A stretch of DNA of 13,220 bases from Pseudomonadota bacterium (GTDB lineage Bacteria; Myxococcota; Myxococcia; Myxococcales; Myxococcaceae): positions 1 to 13,220 of the forward strand of contig JAFADT010000509.1 of assembly GCA_023424585.1 (NCBI GenBank), given 5' to 3'. Both the position numbers and the translations under genes were made by a program. How positions within the stretch are numbered: position 1 is the stretch's first letter; each line of letters opens with the position of its first letter. Of the stretch, positions 1-8,000 are shown piece by piece. The notes under the pieces were generated by a model. That model had not been told where the DNA came from and did not search any database. It saw only the letters and a program-made list of their open reading frames with translations.

Positions 1-636
1 CGCGGGGGCCGCGCGCGCGGCGGGGGGCGGGGCGGCGGGCGGCGCGGCGTTCGGGTCGACGATGTCGCTGATGCGCTTGACGACCGTCTTGCCGCTCATG
101 TCCACGACCTTGAACTCCTCCTCCTCCGGGAGCTCCCCCGCGTCCTGCTGCTTCGCCGTGTCGGGCTTGAAGCGCTTCTTCTCCACGGGCTCCTGGCCGC
201 GGTAGTGGCGCAGGATGGCGTGCTCGATTTCACGGTCGCCCGCCACCATGGGGACCACGCGGGCGCGGCTGCGCGCCGCGACCTGATCCAACGTGGCCAG
301 GTCGGTGGGGTCGGCCATGGCCAGCACCAGCGTCTTCCCGTTGTCCTTGAGCTGCACGGGGAAGATGCCCTTCTGCTCCGCCAGGCCCACGTCCACGCGC
401 GTGAGCGCGGCCGAGTCCTTCGTCAGGTTGCCCAGCTGCACGCGCGGCATTCCCAGGCCCTGGCAGATGGCCTGGGTGATGGTCTCCTCGGACGCCAGCC
501 CCAGGTCCGCGACGACGCGCGACACGCGCCCGCCCCACTGGTCCAACGACGCGAGCGCGCTGCGTAGCTGCAGCTCGTCGATGACGCGCGCCTTGACGAG
601 GATGTCCGCGATGCGATTCCGGGAAGGGGGAGCCAT
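1..636 (-). CDS. GspE/PilB N-terminal-domain protein (5' part, cut by window edge)
   Basis: The gene starts at an ATG on the minus strand (634-636) and stays open for 212 codons to the edge, so the C-terminus is missing. Residues about 5-145 resemble the N-terminal domain of type II secretion/type IV pilus ATPases (T2SSE_N/MshEN). They hold a helical repeat with spaced Leu/Ile, the segment LGMPRV near 61-66, and the hallmark MADPTDLATLDQV at 107-119. In MshEN proteins this domain can bind cyclic di-GMP. The first helical motif here (RIADILVKA) lacks the usual RLG start, so nucleotide binding is uncertain. Residues 150-195 are charged, and from about 198 the protein becomes a Pro/Ala linker. 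No Walker motif lies inside the window. It may be a full secretion ATPase or one of the stand-alone N-domain regulators common in myxobacteria; the missing part decides. It is transcribed divergently from the CPXCG gene at 719. Confidence 0.8.
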   Translation of the reverse strand, partial: MAPPSRNRIADILVKARVIDELQLRSALASLDQWGGRVSRVVADLGLASEETITQAICQGLGMPRVQLGNLTKDSAALTRVDVGLAEQKGIFPVQLKDNGKTLVLAMADPTDLATLDQVAARSRARVVPMVAGDREIEHAILRHYRGQEPVEKKRFKPDTAKQQDAGELPEEEEFKVVDMSGKTVVKRISDIVDPNAAPPAAPPPAARAAPA

Positions 637-718
637 GGGATGGGGATTCTAGCGTCTGATGGCGCGGACGCTCAGTCCACGTCGATGAACATGCCTTGAG
701 GGCAAGGAGGCCTGGACC

Positions 719-913
719 ATGCAGCCGTTCGCGGACGCCGCCACCCAGATGTGCCCGTACTGCGGTGAGGAGGTCGAAGTCGACGTGGACTCGCTGGGCG
801 CCTCCTCCGAGTCCTACGTGGAGGACTGCCCCGTCTGCTGCCGCCCCTGGCAGGTGCGCGTCACCCGGGACGAGGACGGCCCCGTCGTCGCCCTGGGCCG
901 CGACGACGACTGA
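719..913 (+). CDS. CPXCG-motif cysteine-rich zinc-ribbon protein
   Basis: A 64-residue protein with two Cys knuckles: CPYCG (C12, C15) and CPVCC (C37, C40, C41). It matches the small CPXCG cysteine-rich family, in which the four Cys are expected to bind one zinc ion. The rest is acidic, with many Asp/Glu between the knuckles and a C-terminal DDD. No signal peptide or membrane segment is visible, so it is probably cytoplasmic. The start is well supported: AAGGAGG at 704-710 sits 8 nt before the ATG. The family has no established biochemical role that I can name, so the function remains unknown. It is divergent from the GspE-N gene, with 82 nt between start codons. The stop codon overlaps a 14-bp perfect palindrome (913-926) that might act as a weak terminator. 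Confidence 0.85.
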   Translation: MQPFADAATQMCPYCGEEVEVDVDSLGASSESYVEDCPVCCRPWQVRVTRDEDGPVVALGRDDD

Positions 914-1000
914 CCGCCCGGGCGGTGGCCCGCTGGCAGGAGGGCAGGCGGGCGGGCGCGGGGGCGCGCTGGGCGGCGCGAGGGCGGCCGGGGCCGTTCC

Positions 1001-1006
1001 TTGACA
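1001..1006 (+). promoter_or_regulatory. Candidate -35 element of hsp20
   Basis: A perfect TTGACA lies 140 nt upstream of the hsp20 ATG. No good -10 box follows at 16-18 nt (the bases at 1024-1029 are CTCTTG). The site is plausible because it is the only consensus -35 in the 233-nt gap, but it is unproven. I see no CIRCE inverted repeat and no clear sigma-32-type -10. Confidence 0.3.
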
Positions 1007-1146
1007 CGTCCCGAAGCATGGTTCTCTTGAGTCTTGTGAGGCGCTGCCGGGCGCCCTCGGAGACGAGGTCCCGGCCGCCCGATTCAACAACGACCGTGAA
1101 CCCGCACACCGTGCGTCCGCGAGGGCGACACGAACAGGAGAAGACC

Positions 1147-1596
1147 ATGCTGAACGCTCGCCACCCCTTCAACAACGCCGCCGTTGCCCACCCGCTGCTG
1201 CGCGACTTCGACTTCCTCTTCCGCGAGCTGGCCTCGCCGGGCGTCCGCAACGACGCCGAGCGCACCGTCACGCCCGCGGCGGACATCGTGGAGGCCGAGT
1301 CCGGCATCACGCTGCGCGTGGACCTGCCGGGCCACGACGCCAAGGCCATCCAGGTGAAGGTGGAAGACGGCGTGCTGACCGTGCGCTCCGAGCGCAAGGA
1401 GGACGCGCTGCCGGAGGGCAGCACCCTGCGGCGCCAGGAGCGCGCCCCGGGCGTGTACGCGCGCCAGTTCCGCCTGCCGGAGACGGTGGACTCGGCCCGC
1501 GTGGAGGCCCGCTACGACAATGGCGTGCTCACCCTCACCCTGCCGCGCCGCGAGGAGACCAAGCCCCGCGTCGTCGAGGTGAAGGTCCAGGGTTGA
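1147..1596 (+). CDS. Hsp20/alpha-crystallin small heat-shock protein
   Basis: A 149-residue small heat-shock protein, an ATP-independent holdase that keeps unfolding proteins soluble for refolding by DnaK/ClpB. Residues 1-40 form a short N-terminal arm rich in His/Phe/Asn. Residues about 41-135 are the alpha-crystallin domain: it opens with PAADIVEAESGITLRVDLPG, has a central DGVLTV strand, and ends with the family signature NGVLTLTLP at 125-133. The short tail VVEVKV (142-147) could serve as the I/V-X-I/V oligomer-locking motif. The chosen ATG has CAGGAGA just upstream, while the longer open frame reaching back to 925 has no ribosome-binding site and starts inside GC-rich spacer. The 233-nt upstream gap suggests its own promoter and a leader of roughly 100 nt, consistent with stress regulation. 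It is not a close match in sequence to the Stigmatella SP21 protein as I remember it. Confidence 0.95.
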   Translation: MLNARHPFNNAAVAHPLLRDFDFLFRELASPGVRNDAERTVTPAADIVEAESGITLRVDLPGHDAKAIQVKVEDGVLTVRSERKEDALPEGSTLRRQERAPGVYARQFRLPETVDSARVEARYDNGVLTLTLPRREETKPRVVEVKVQG

Positions 1597-1683
1597 TGCC
1601 CATGCGGCAACACCCCGTCAGGGAGGCCGCTGCCCTCGCGACCGCGAGGCGCGGCGACTCCCGCAAGCAGCCTTGCGACCCGA

Positions 1684-1711
1684 GGGCTTCCGCGGTGGCC
1701 GGCGGAAGCCC
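1684..1711. terminator. Hairpin between convergent hsp20 and response regulator
   Basis: GGGCTTCCGC (1684-1693) and GCGGAAGCCC (1702-1711) form a perfect 10-bp stem with an 8-nt loop. It lies between two convergent genes, 87 nt after hsp20 stops and 8 nt beyond the regulator's stop. There is no T-run on either strand, so it could be a bidirectional terminator of the GC-rich, U-poor type or just an RNA 3'-end stabiliser. A smaller 6-bp hairpin (CCTCGC/GCGAGG, 1634-1649) lies nearer the hsp20 stop. Confidence 0.5.
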
Positions 1712-1719
1712 CCGTCCCC

Positions 1720-2310
1720 TCACTTGCGAGCAGCGCTGGTGTTGAGCGCCAGCGGCACCCGGAACAGCTCCATCACCTGCGTCACGTCCAGCGGCTTGGC
1801 CAGGCACGCCACCGCGCCGGCCTGCTTGGACTGCTCCACCACGTCGGGCGTGTGATTGCTCGTCATGGTGATGAGGCGCACGCCCTCCATCTGCTTGCGC
1901 GCGCGGATGCGCTTGCAGACCTCGATGCCGTCGATGTCCGGCATGTTGAGGTCGATGATCATCCCGTGCGGCTTCTGCTCCGACACCAGCAGCAGGGCCT
2001 CCACGCCGCTCGTGGTCGTCTGGAGCTCCACCTGGTTCGCGTGCGGCTTGAACGCGCGCTTGATGGCGTCCAGCACCGGGCGCTCGTCGTCCACGACGAG
2101 CAGGCGCACCGTGCTGCTGCCCAGCTCCTCGGGCACGGGCATCTGGTGGGTGACCAGGAAGGTGCGCAGGTCCGTCGAACGCACCCGGCGGTGGCCACCC
2201 GGCGTGCGGAACGCCATCAGGATGCCGCGGTCAATCCACTTGCTCACCGTCGACGGGTCCACCTGAAGCAACCGACTGATGTCGTGCGTCGTGTAGAGCT
2301 GGTCCGTCAT
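1720..2310 (-). CDS. HTH (MerR/excisionase-like)-receiver response regulator
   Basis: A 196-residue cytoplasmic regulator with the DNA-binding domain first. Residues 5-53 form a MerR/excisionase-type winged helix: YTTHDISRLLQVDPSTVSKW, then the wing signature FRTPGGHRRV (34-43), then TDLRTFL. Residues 69-190 form a CheY-like receiver with the acidic pocket D74-D75-E76, phospho-acceptor D120 (in IIDLNMPDIDG), switch T150 and K172 (in AKPLD), so it should be phosphorylatable by a histidine kinase. No kinase gene is in the window. I chose the ATG at 2308-2310 because GAGGGGAG lies about 8 nt upstream. In-frame starts further up (to a GTG at 2361) have no such site. It follows kdsC by 83 nt on the same strand, so it may be read through from the Kdo operon or have its own promoter in the AT-richer gap. 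The target genes cannot be told from sequence. Confidence 0.9.
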   Translation of the reverse strand: MTDQLYTTHDISRLLQVDPSTVSKWIDRGILMAFRTPGGHRRVRSTDLRTFLVTHQMPVPEELGSSTVRLLVVDDERPVLDAIKRAFKPHANQVELQTTTSGVEALLLVSEQKPHGMIIDLNMPDIDGIEVCKRIRARKQMEGVRLITMTSNHTPDVVEQSKQAGAVACLAKPLDVTQVMELFRVPLALNTSAARK

Positions 2311-2393
2311 CGCCGTACTCCCCTCGGACTGCATCGTTCCACTAGCCATGGAAATAAACACCTACCTTGAATGCGGGGTTTGATCAACCCACC

Positions 2394-2992
2394 CTACGAC
2401 GTGCTGCGTTTCTCTGTGCTTCTCATCAGACCCACGGCGTCTTCCCAACGGCCACTGGCACGGAGGCACAGCTCCACAAGCTCACGGGCGGCTCCGTGAC
2501 CGCCCACGTTCGTCGTAACGAAGTCCGCTTCCTGGCGCACCTCAGGAACAGCATCCGCCGGACAGGCCGAAAGCCCAGAGAGTGACATGGGGTCCAGGTC
2601 GTTGAGGTCGTCTCCCATGTACGCGCACTCGTTTGCGGGGATTTGGAGTTGGGCGAGTAATTCCAGGAGGGCGGGGCCCTTCTGCTTGCGGCCCTGGAAG
2701 ATGGCGGCGAGGCCCAGCTCCCGGCCCCGCGCCTCGACGATGCGGGACGAGCGCGCGGTGAGGATGGCGGCGGGCAGGCCCACCAGCCGGGCCATGACGA
2801 GCGCATGGCCGTCCTTCACGTTGAAGCGCTTCATCACCTCGCCGGTGTCGCCGTAGTACAGGGCGCCGTCGGTGAGGACGCCATCCACGTCGAACACGAG
2901 CAACCGCACGCGCGACGCACGGGACGTCAGCTCTTCCTTGCCCGGCTTGGAAGGCGCTTCCGGCTGCATGGCCTCCTCACCTTTCGCGTCCA

Positions 2993-2993
<1 letters not shown>
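2394..2993 (-). CDS. kdsC: 3-deoxy-D-manno-octulosonate-8-phosphate phosphatase KdsC
   Basis: This HAD-superfamily phosphatase removes phosphate from Kdo-8-phosphate to give free Kdo, the step after KdsA. With the start used here it is 199 residues. HAD motif I is FDVDGVLTDG (nucleophile D35, acid D37), motif II is ILTARSS (T79), the motif-III-type Lys lies in GRKQKG (101-106), and the Mg site is MGDDLND (126-132, D128/D129/D132). As in other C0-type HAD phosphatases there is no large cap domain; such enzymes normally form tetramers. The ATG at 2991-2993 shares its A with the kdsA stop (TGATG), which suggests translational coupling. An alternative ATG at 2967-2969 gives 191 residues, nearer the E. 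coli length, with GGTGAGGAGG just before it, so the true start is open between these two. The tail after about residue 180 is longer and more basic than the E. coli enzyme's. Confidence 0.93.
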
Positions 2994-5514
<2,521 letters not shown>

Positions 5515-5553
5515 ACGGACGGCCGGCTGGTCCCGCCCCGCGAGCTCAGCCCT

Positions 5554-5787
5554 TCACTGCGCGTCCCAACCGCCAGGGCGGGCGACCGCGAACTGCTGGG
5601 CGGTGGGCTGGCCCACGCGGAAGTGGCGCAGGTCACACCCCCGGCAACTCCAGCCCTCCCAGCCTTTCTTCACGACCTGGTGCAGGCAGGCGTCGTAGTT
5701 GGGACAAAAAAGATTGCGCTGGTCGTCCACCGTCTCTTCATCACGGAGGGCGGAAGGCAGCGGGATGGGGCATGGCGTGATGGACAC
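5554..5787 (-). CDS. Small Cys4 zinc-ribbon-like protein
   Basis: A 77-residue protein of unknown function. The core CPNYDAC (28-34) followed by GWSCRGC (45-51) gives a C-X5-C-X13-C-X2-C pattern (C28, C34, C48, C51) that could bind a metal ion. The linker VVKKGWEGW is basic and aromatic, and DLRHF follows the last Cys. There is no signal peptide and no membrane segment. The N-terminal 20 residues are Pro-rich and the C-terminal 25 look disordered. The start is a GTG (5785-5787) with GGAG 7 nt upstream, which decides it over the out-of-frame ATG nearby. It lies between a strong upstream terminator and pyrG (87 nt downstream), so it has either its own promoter or a place at the head of the pyrG-kds transcript. 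I cannot assign a function; small zinc ribbons of this kind often have a binding or regulatory role. Confidence 0.75.
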   Translation of the reverse strand: MSITPCPIPLPSALRDEETVDDQRNLFCPNYDACLHQVVKKGWEGWSCRGCDLRHFRVGQPTAQQFAVARPGGWDAQ

Positions 5788-5849
5788 GGCAGTTCTCCGG
5801 CAGGCGACCCCGACGGTCGTGGATGGCGCTTCCCCCCGGCGGCCTCGAA

Positions 5850-5880
5850 CCGGTGGGTGGACAGGACATTCCCGGTGGGT
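5850..5880. repeat. Direct repeat CCGGTGGGT x2, 22-bp period
   Basis: CCGGTGGGT occurs at 5850-5858 and again at 5872-5880. The 22-bp period places both copies on the same face of the helix. They lie in the 100-nt gap between the intrinsic terminator and the Cys4 gene, 63-93 nt upstream of its GTG. They could be tandem operator half-sites, or chance in GC-rich DNA. Confidence 0.3.
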
Positions 5881-5888
5881 CGGGGACG

Positions 5889-5925
5889 AAAAAAGTCGCC
5901 CCCGTCGGCAAGGACGGGGGCGACT
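5889..5925 (-). terminator. Strong intrinsic terminator (minus strand)
   Basis: Read on the minus strand, GTCGCCCCCGTC and GACGGGGGCGAC (5924-5913 and 5906-5895) pair as a perfect 12-bp stem, 13 bp with the flanking A-T pair, around a 6-nt loop. Six T's follow (5894-5889). This is a textbook rho-independent terminator and the only one with a T-run that I found in the window. It ends transcripts coming from the ABC exporter and the 16-codon ORF, its 3'-most partner. The plus-strand side has no T-run, so it acts in one direction. Confidence 0.9.
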
Positions 5926-5965
5926 CGTTACCGCGAGCGTCGGCTTTCCGCCGGGTGGCCCTGCG

Positions 5966-6016
5966 CTAGCAGGCCACCGCGACGGAGGCAGACGCCTTGA
6001 TCATGCTGTCGTTCAA
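5966..6016 (-). CDS. 16-residue peptide ORF with perfect Shine-Dalgarno
   Basis: TTG (6014-6016) opens a 16-codon frame, stop TAG at 5966-5968, encoding MNDSMIKASASVAVAC. What supports it as a gene is the signal around it: AAGGAGGTGA (6030-6021), a perfect match to the 16S 3' end, ends GGAGG exactly 7 nt before the TTG, and a strong terminator begins 41 nt after the stop. An internal ATG (6004-6002) would give a 12-residue version. The product has a charged start, one Lys, a small hydrophobic run ASASVAVA and a final Cys. It resembles the end of a lipoprotein signal peptide cut at the Cys. It lies 99 nt beyond the stop of an ABC exporter gene on the same strand. It could be an exported peptide, a leader peptide, an ORF on a small RNA, or a remnant. 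I know of no family for it, and the function is unknown. Confidence 0.5.
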   Translation of the reverse strand: MNDSMIKASASVAVAC

Positions 6017-6020
6017 GGCA

Positions 6021-6030
6021 TCACCTCCTT
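6021..6030 (-). promoter_or_regulatory. Ideal ribosome-binding site of the 16-codon ORF
   Basis: AAGGAGGTGA on the minus strand is the full anti-SD complement, better than that of any other gene in this window. Its 7-nt spacing to TTG (6016) selects that weak start codon. The ATG immediately overlapping it (6021-6019) would give only Met-Pro-stop. Confidence 0.7.
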
Positions 6031-6083
6031 TCTTGCGGCAGCAGAGATAATGCGCGCCTTCATTTCGCGCCATGGAACCCGGG

Positions 6084-6102
6084 GGACAGGTGCGGCCTGT
6101 CC
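6084..6102. repeat. Inverted repeat after the ABC exporter gene
   Basis: GGACAGG (6084-6090) and CCTGTCC (6096-6102) form a perfect 7-bp stem with a 5-nt loop, 14 nt beyond the ABC gene stop. There is no T-run. It may be a weak terminator or processing site dividing the exporter message from the 16-codon ORF, or an operator. Confidence 0.4.
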
Positions 6103-6115
6103 AGGGAACGAGCGT

Positions 6116-7885
6116 TCAGGCGGCGACGACCTGGCGCTCCACGAGGCGGCGGTAGAGGCCGTCCTGCGTCATGAGGGCGGAGTGGGTGCCGCTCTGCACC
6201 ACGCGGCCGTGCTCCATCACCAGCACGCGCTGGGCGTTGGCCACGGTGGACAGGCGGTGGGCGATGATGAGCGTGGTGCGGCCCTGCATCAGCCGGTCCA
6301 GGGCGTCCTTCACCAGGTGCTCGCTCTCTGAATCCAGGGCGGAGGTGGCCTCGTCCAGGATGAGGATGCGCGGGTCCTTGAGCACGGCCCGCGCGATGGC
6401 CACGCGCTGCTTCTGGCCGCCGGAGAGCTGCACGCCGCGCTCGCCCACCTCCGTGCGGTAGCCGTCCGGGAAGCGCTGGATGAAGTCGTGGGCGTTCGCG
6501 GCCCGGGCGGCGGCCTCGACCTGCGCGTCGGTGGCGTCCGGGCGGCCGTAGCGGATGTTGTCCGCGATGGAGCAGGAGAAGAGCAGGGGCTCCTGGGCGA
6601 CCATGCCCACGTGGCGCCGCAGCCAGTCCGGGTCCAGGGACTTCAGGGGGCGGTCGTCCAGGAGCAGCTGGCCCTGGAGCGGATCATAGAAGCGGGACAG
6701 GAGGGCGGCGAGCGTGGACTTGCCGGCGCCGGAGGAGCCCACCACGGCGACGACCTCGCCGGCGTTGACGGTGAGGTCGATGCCCTGGAGCACCGGCACG
6801 TCCGGGCGCGTGGGGTAGGCGAAGTGCACGCCGCGCAGCTCCACGCGGCCTTCGACGGTGGCGGGGCGCTCGCCCTCGTTGGTGGGGATGGCGGGCGGGC
6901 GGTCCATCAGCTCGAAGACGCGCTCGGCGGCGCCGGAGGCGCGCATGAAGTCCGCCCAGAGGTCCGCCAGGGAGCCCAGGGAGACGGCCACGAGCATCGT
7001 GTAGATGAGGAACGAGGTGAGGGCGCCCACGGAGAGCTCGCCGTCCACCACCAGCCGGCCGCCGTACCAGAACACCACCACCGCGGCGATGTAGCCCGCG
7101 CTGGAGGCGCCGCCCATGAAGGCGGCGGACTGGCGCGCGCGGTGGCGGGCGACCTCATAGGCGTGGCGCACGGTGCTGCCGTAGCGCGCGACCTCGGACG
7201 CCTCCGCCGCGAAGGAGCGCACGGTGCGCATGCCGGACAGGCTCTCCTCGGCGACCTCGCTGGCCTTGGCGAGCGCGTCCTGCACGTTGCGCGACAGCCC
7301 GCGCACGCGCCGGCCGTAGACCATGCCGCCCACGGCGACGACCGGGACGATGGCGAGCATCAGGAAGGTGAGCGAGGGCGAGGTGTAGAAGAGCAGCACG
7401 ATGCCGCCCAGGACCTGCACCGCGTTGCGCAGCCCCTGGGAGATGTTCACGCTCACCGTGTTCTGGAGCACGGTGGTGTCGGAGGCGAGCCGGCTGGTGA
7501 GCTCTCCGGTGCGGTGCGTGTCGAAGAAGGCCACCTCCTGGTTCATGAGGCTGCGGAAGAAGTCATGGCGCAGGCGCATGACCACGCGCTCGCCGGCGGC
7601 GGCGAAGAGATAGAAGCGCAGGGCGGTGGCCACGCCCTGGACCAGGAAGACGGCCAGCATGACGAGCGCGGCCTTGTCGATGAGGTCGCGGTTCTTCGCG
7701 TTGAGGGCCTCGTCGACGAGGATCCGGACGCCCTGGGGGTAGACTAGGCTGGCGGCGCTGCTGATGAACAGGAAGACGGTGGCGAACAGCAGCGTGCCCA
7801 GTTCAGGGCGGGCCAGCGCCAGCAGGCGGCGGATGGTGACCCCGGAGGCACGTTGACGTGTCGGAGCGGTGACGGAGGGAGGCAC
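6116..7885 (-). CDS. ABCB/MsbA-type ABC exporter (fused TMD-NBD)
   Basis: A 589-residue half-transporter expected to work as a homodimer in the inner membrane. The transmembrane domain (about 20-320) has helices near 30-50, 72-95, 155-190 and 262-305 and the typical coupling segment FFDTHRTGELTSRLASDT (120-137). The nucleotide-binding domain (about 345-589) has Walker A GSSGAGKST (383-391), Q-loop AQEPL (430-434), signature LSGGQKQR (487-494), Walker B ILILDEATSALD (507-518) with E512, and switch H543. All ATPase motifs are intact, so it should be active. There is no C39 peptidase domain at the N-terminus. Length and the neighbouring kds genes fit a lipid A flippase (MsbA), but the sequence reads equally like multidrug or TAP-like ABCB exporters, so the substrate is unassigned. 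The start is a GTG (7883-7885) with a weak ribosome-binding site. It is divergent from the aldo/keto reductase, with 115 nt between starts. Confidence 0.93.
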   Translation of the reverse strand: MPPSVTAPTRQRASGVTIRRLLALARPELGTLLFATVFLFISSAASLVYPQGVRILVDEALNAKNRDLIDKAALVMLAVFLVQGVATALRFYLFAAAGERVVMRLRHDFFRSLMNQEVAFFDTHRTGELTSRLASDTTVLQNTVSVNISQGLRNAVQVLGGIVLLFYTSPSLTFLMLAIVPVVAVGGMVYGRRVRGLSRNVQDALAKASEVAEESLSGMRTVRSFAAEASEVARYGSTVRHAYEVARHRARQSAAFMGGASSAGYIAAVVVFWYGGRLVVDGELSVGALTSFLIYTMLVAVSLGSLADLWADFMRASGAAERVFELMDRPPAIPTNEGERPATVEGRVELRGVHFAYPTRPDVPVLQGIDLTVNAGEVVAVVGSSGAGKSTLAALLSRFYDPLQGQLLLDDRPLKSLDPDWLRRHVGMVAQEPLLFSCSIADNIRYGRPDATDAQVEAAARAANAHDFIQRFPDGYRTEVGERGVQLSGGQKQRVAIARAVLKDPRILILDEATSALDSESEHLVKDALDRLMQGRTTLIIAHRLSTVANAQRVLVMEHGRVVQSGTHSALMTQDGLYRRLVERQVVAA

Positions 7886-8000
7886 CGGCGGAGCCTACCG
7901 GACTGTCGCGGGACGTGCAGCCCGGACCGCGTCCGCAGGGCCGGGATGCAGGCGGGAGGCCTGGGTGGTATTCCAGGGCCGTTCCACGTGAGGAGGGGCC

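Noticed and set aside
913..926. 14-bp perfect palindrome ACCGCCCGGGCGGT at the CPXCG gene stop codon.
   Set aside because: Short, no T-run, and palindromic GC words are common here; not enough to call a terminator.
925..1146. N-terminal extension of hsp20 back to an ATG near 925.
   Set aside because: No family match in that part, no ribosome-binding site, and a good CAGGAGA precedes the ATG at 1147.
2376..2390. GGGTT/AACCC hairpin with an internal TTGATCAA between kdsC and the response regulator.
   Set aside because: Only a 5-bp stem without a T-run; could be part of a promoter or operator but not supported well enough to annotate.
5966..6073. A 35-residue in-frame version of the small peptide starting at ATG 6071-6073, with a Lys-Lys-Gly-Gly site that looks like a double-glycine leader.
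   Set aside because: The Lys-Gly-Gly-Asp is simply the translation of the Shine-Dalgarno AAAGGAGGTGAT. The upstream ATG has no ribosome-binding site, and the ABC exporter has no C39 peptidase.
6488..7747. A 419-codon open frame on the plus strand antisense to the ABC exporter.
   Set aside because: Low-complexity Gly/His/Val/Ala composition and no domain; the minus-strand exporter has all ABC motifs.
7958..7980. Imperfect inverted repeat GGCCTGG / CCAGGGCC upstream of the aldo/keto reductase.
   Set aside because: Needs a bulged G and is short; treated as background in GC-rich sequence.
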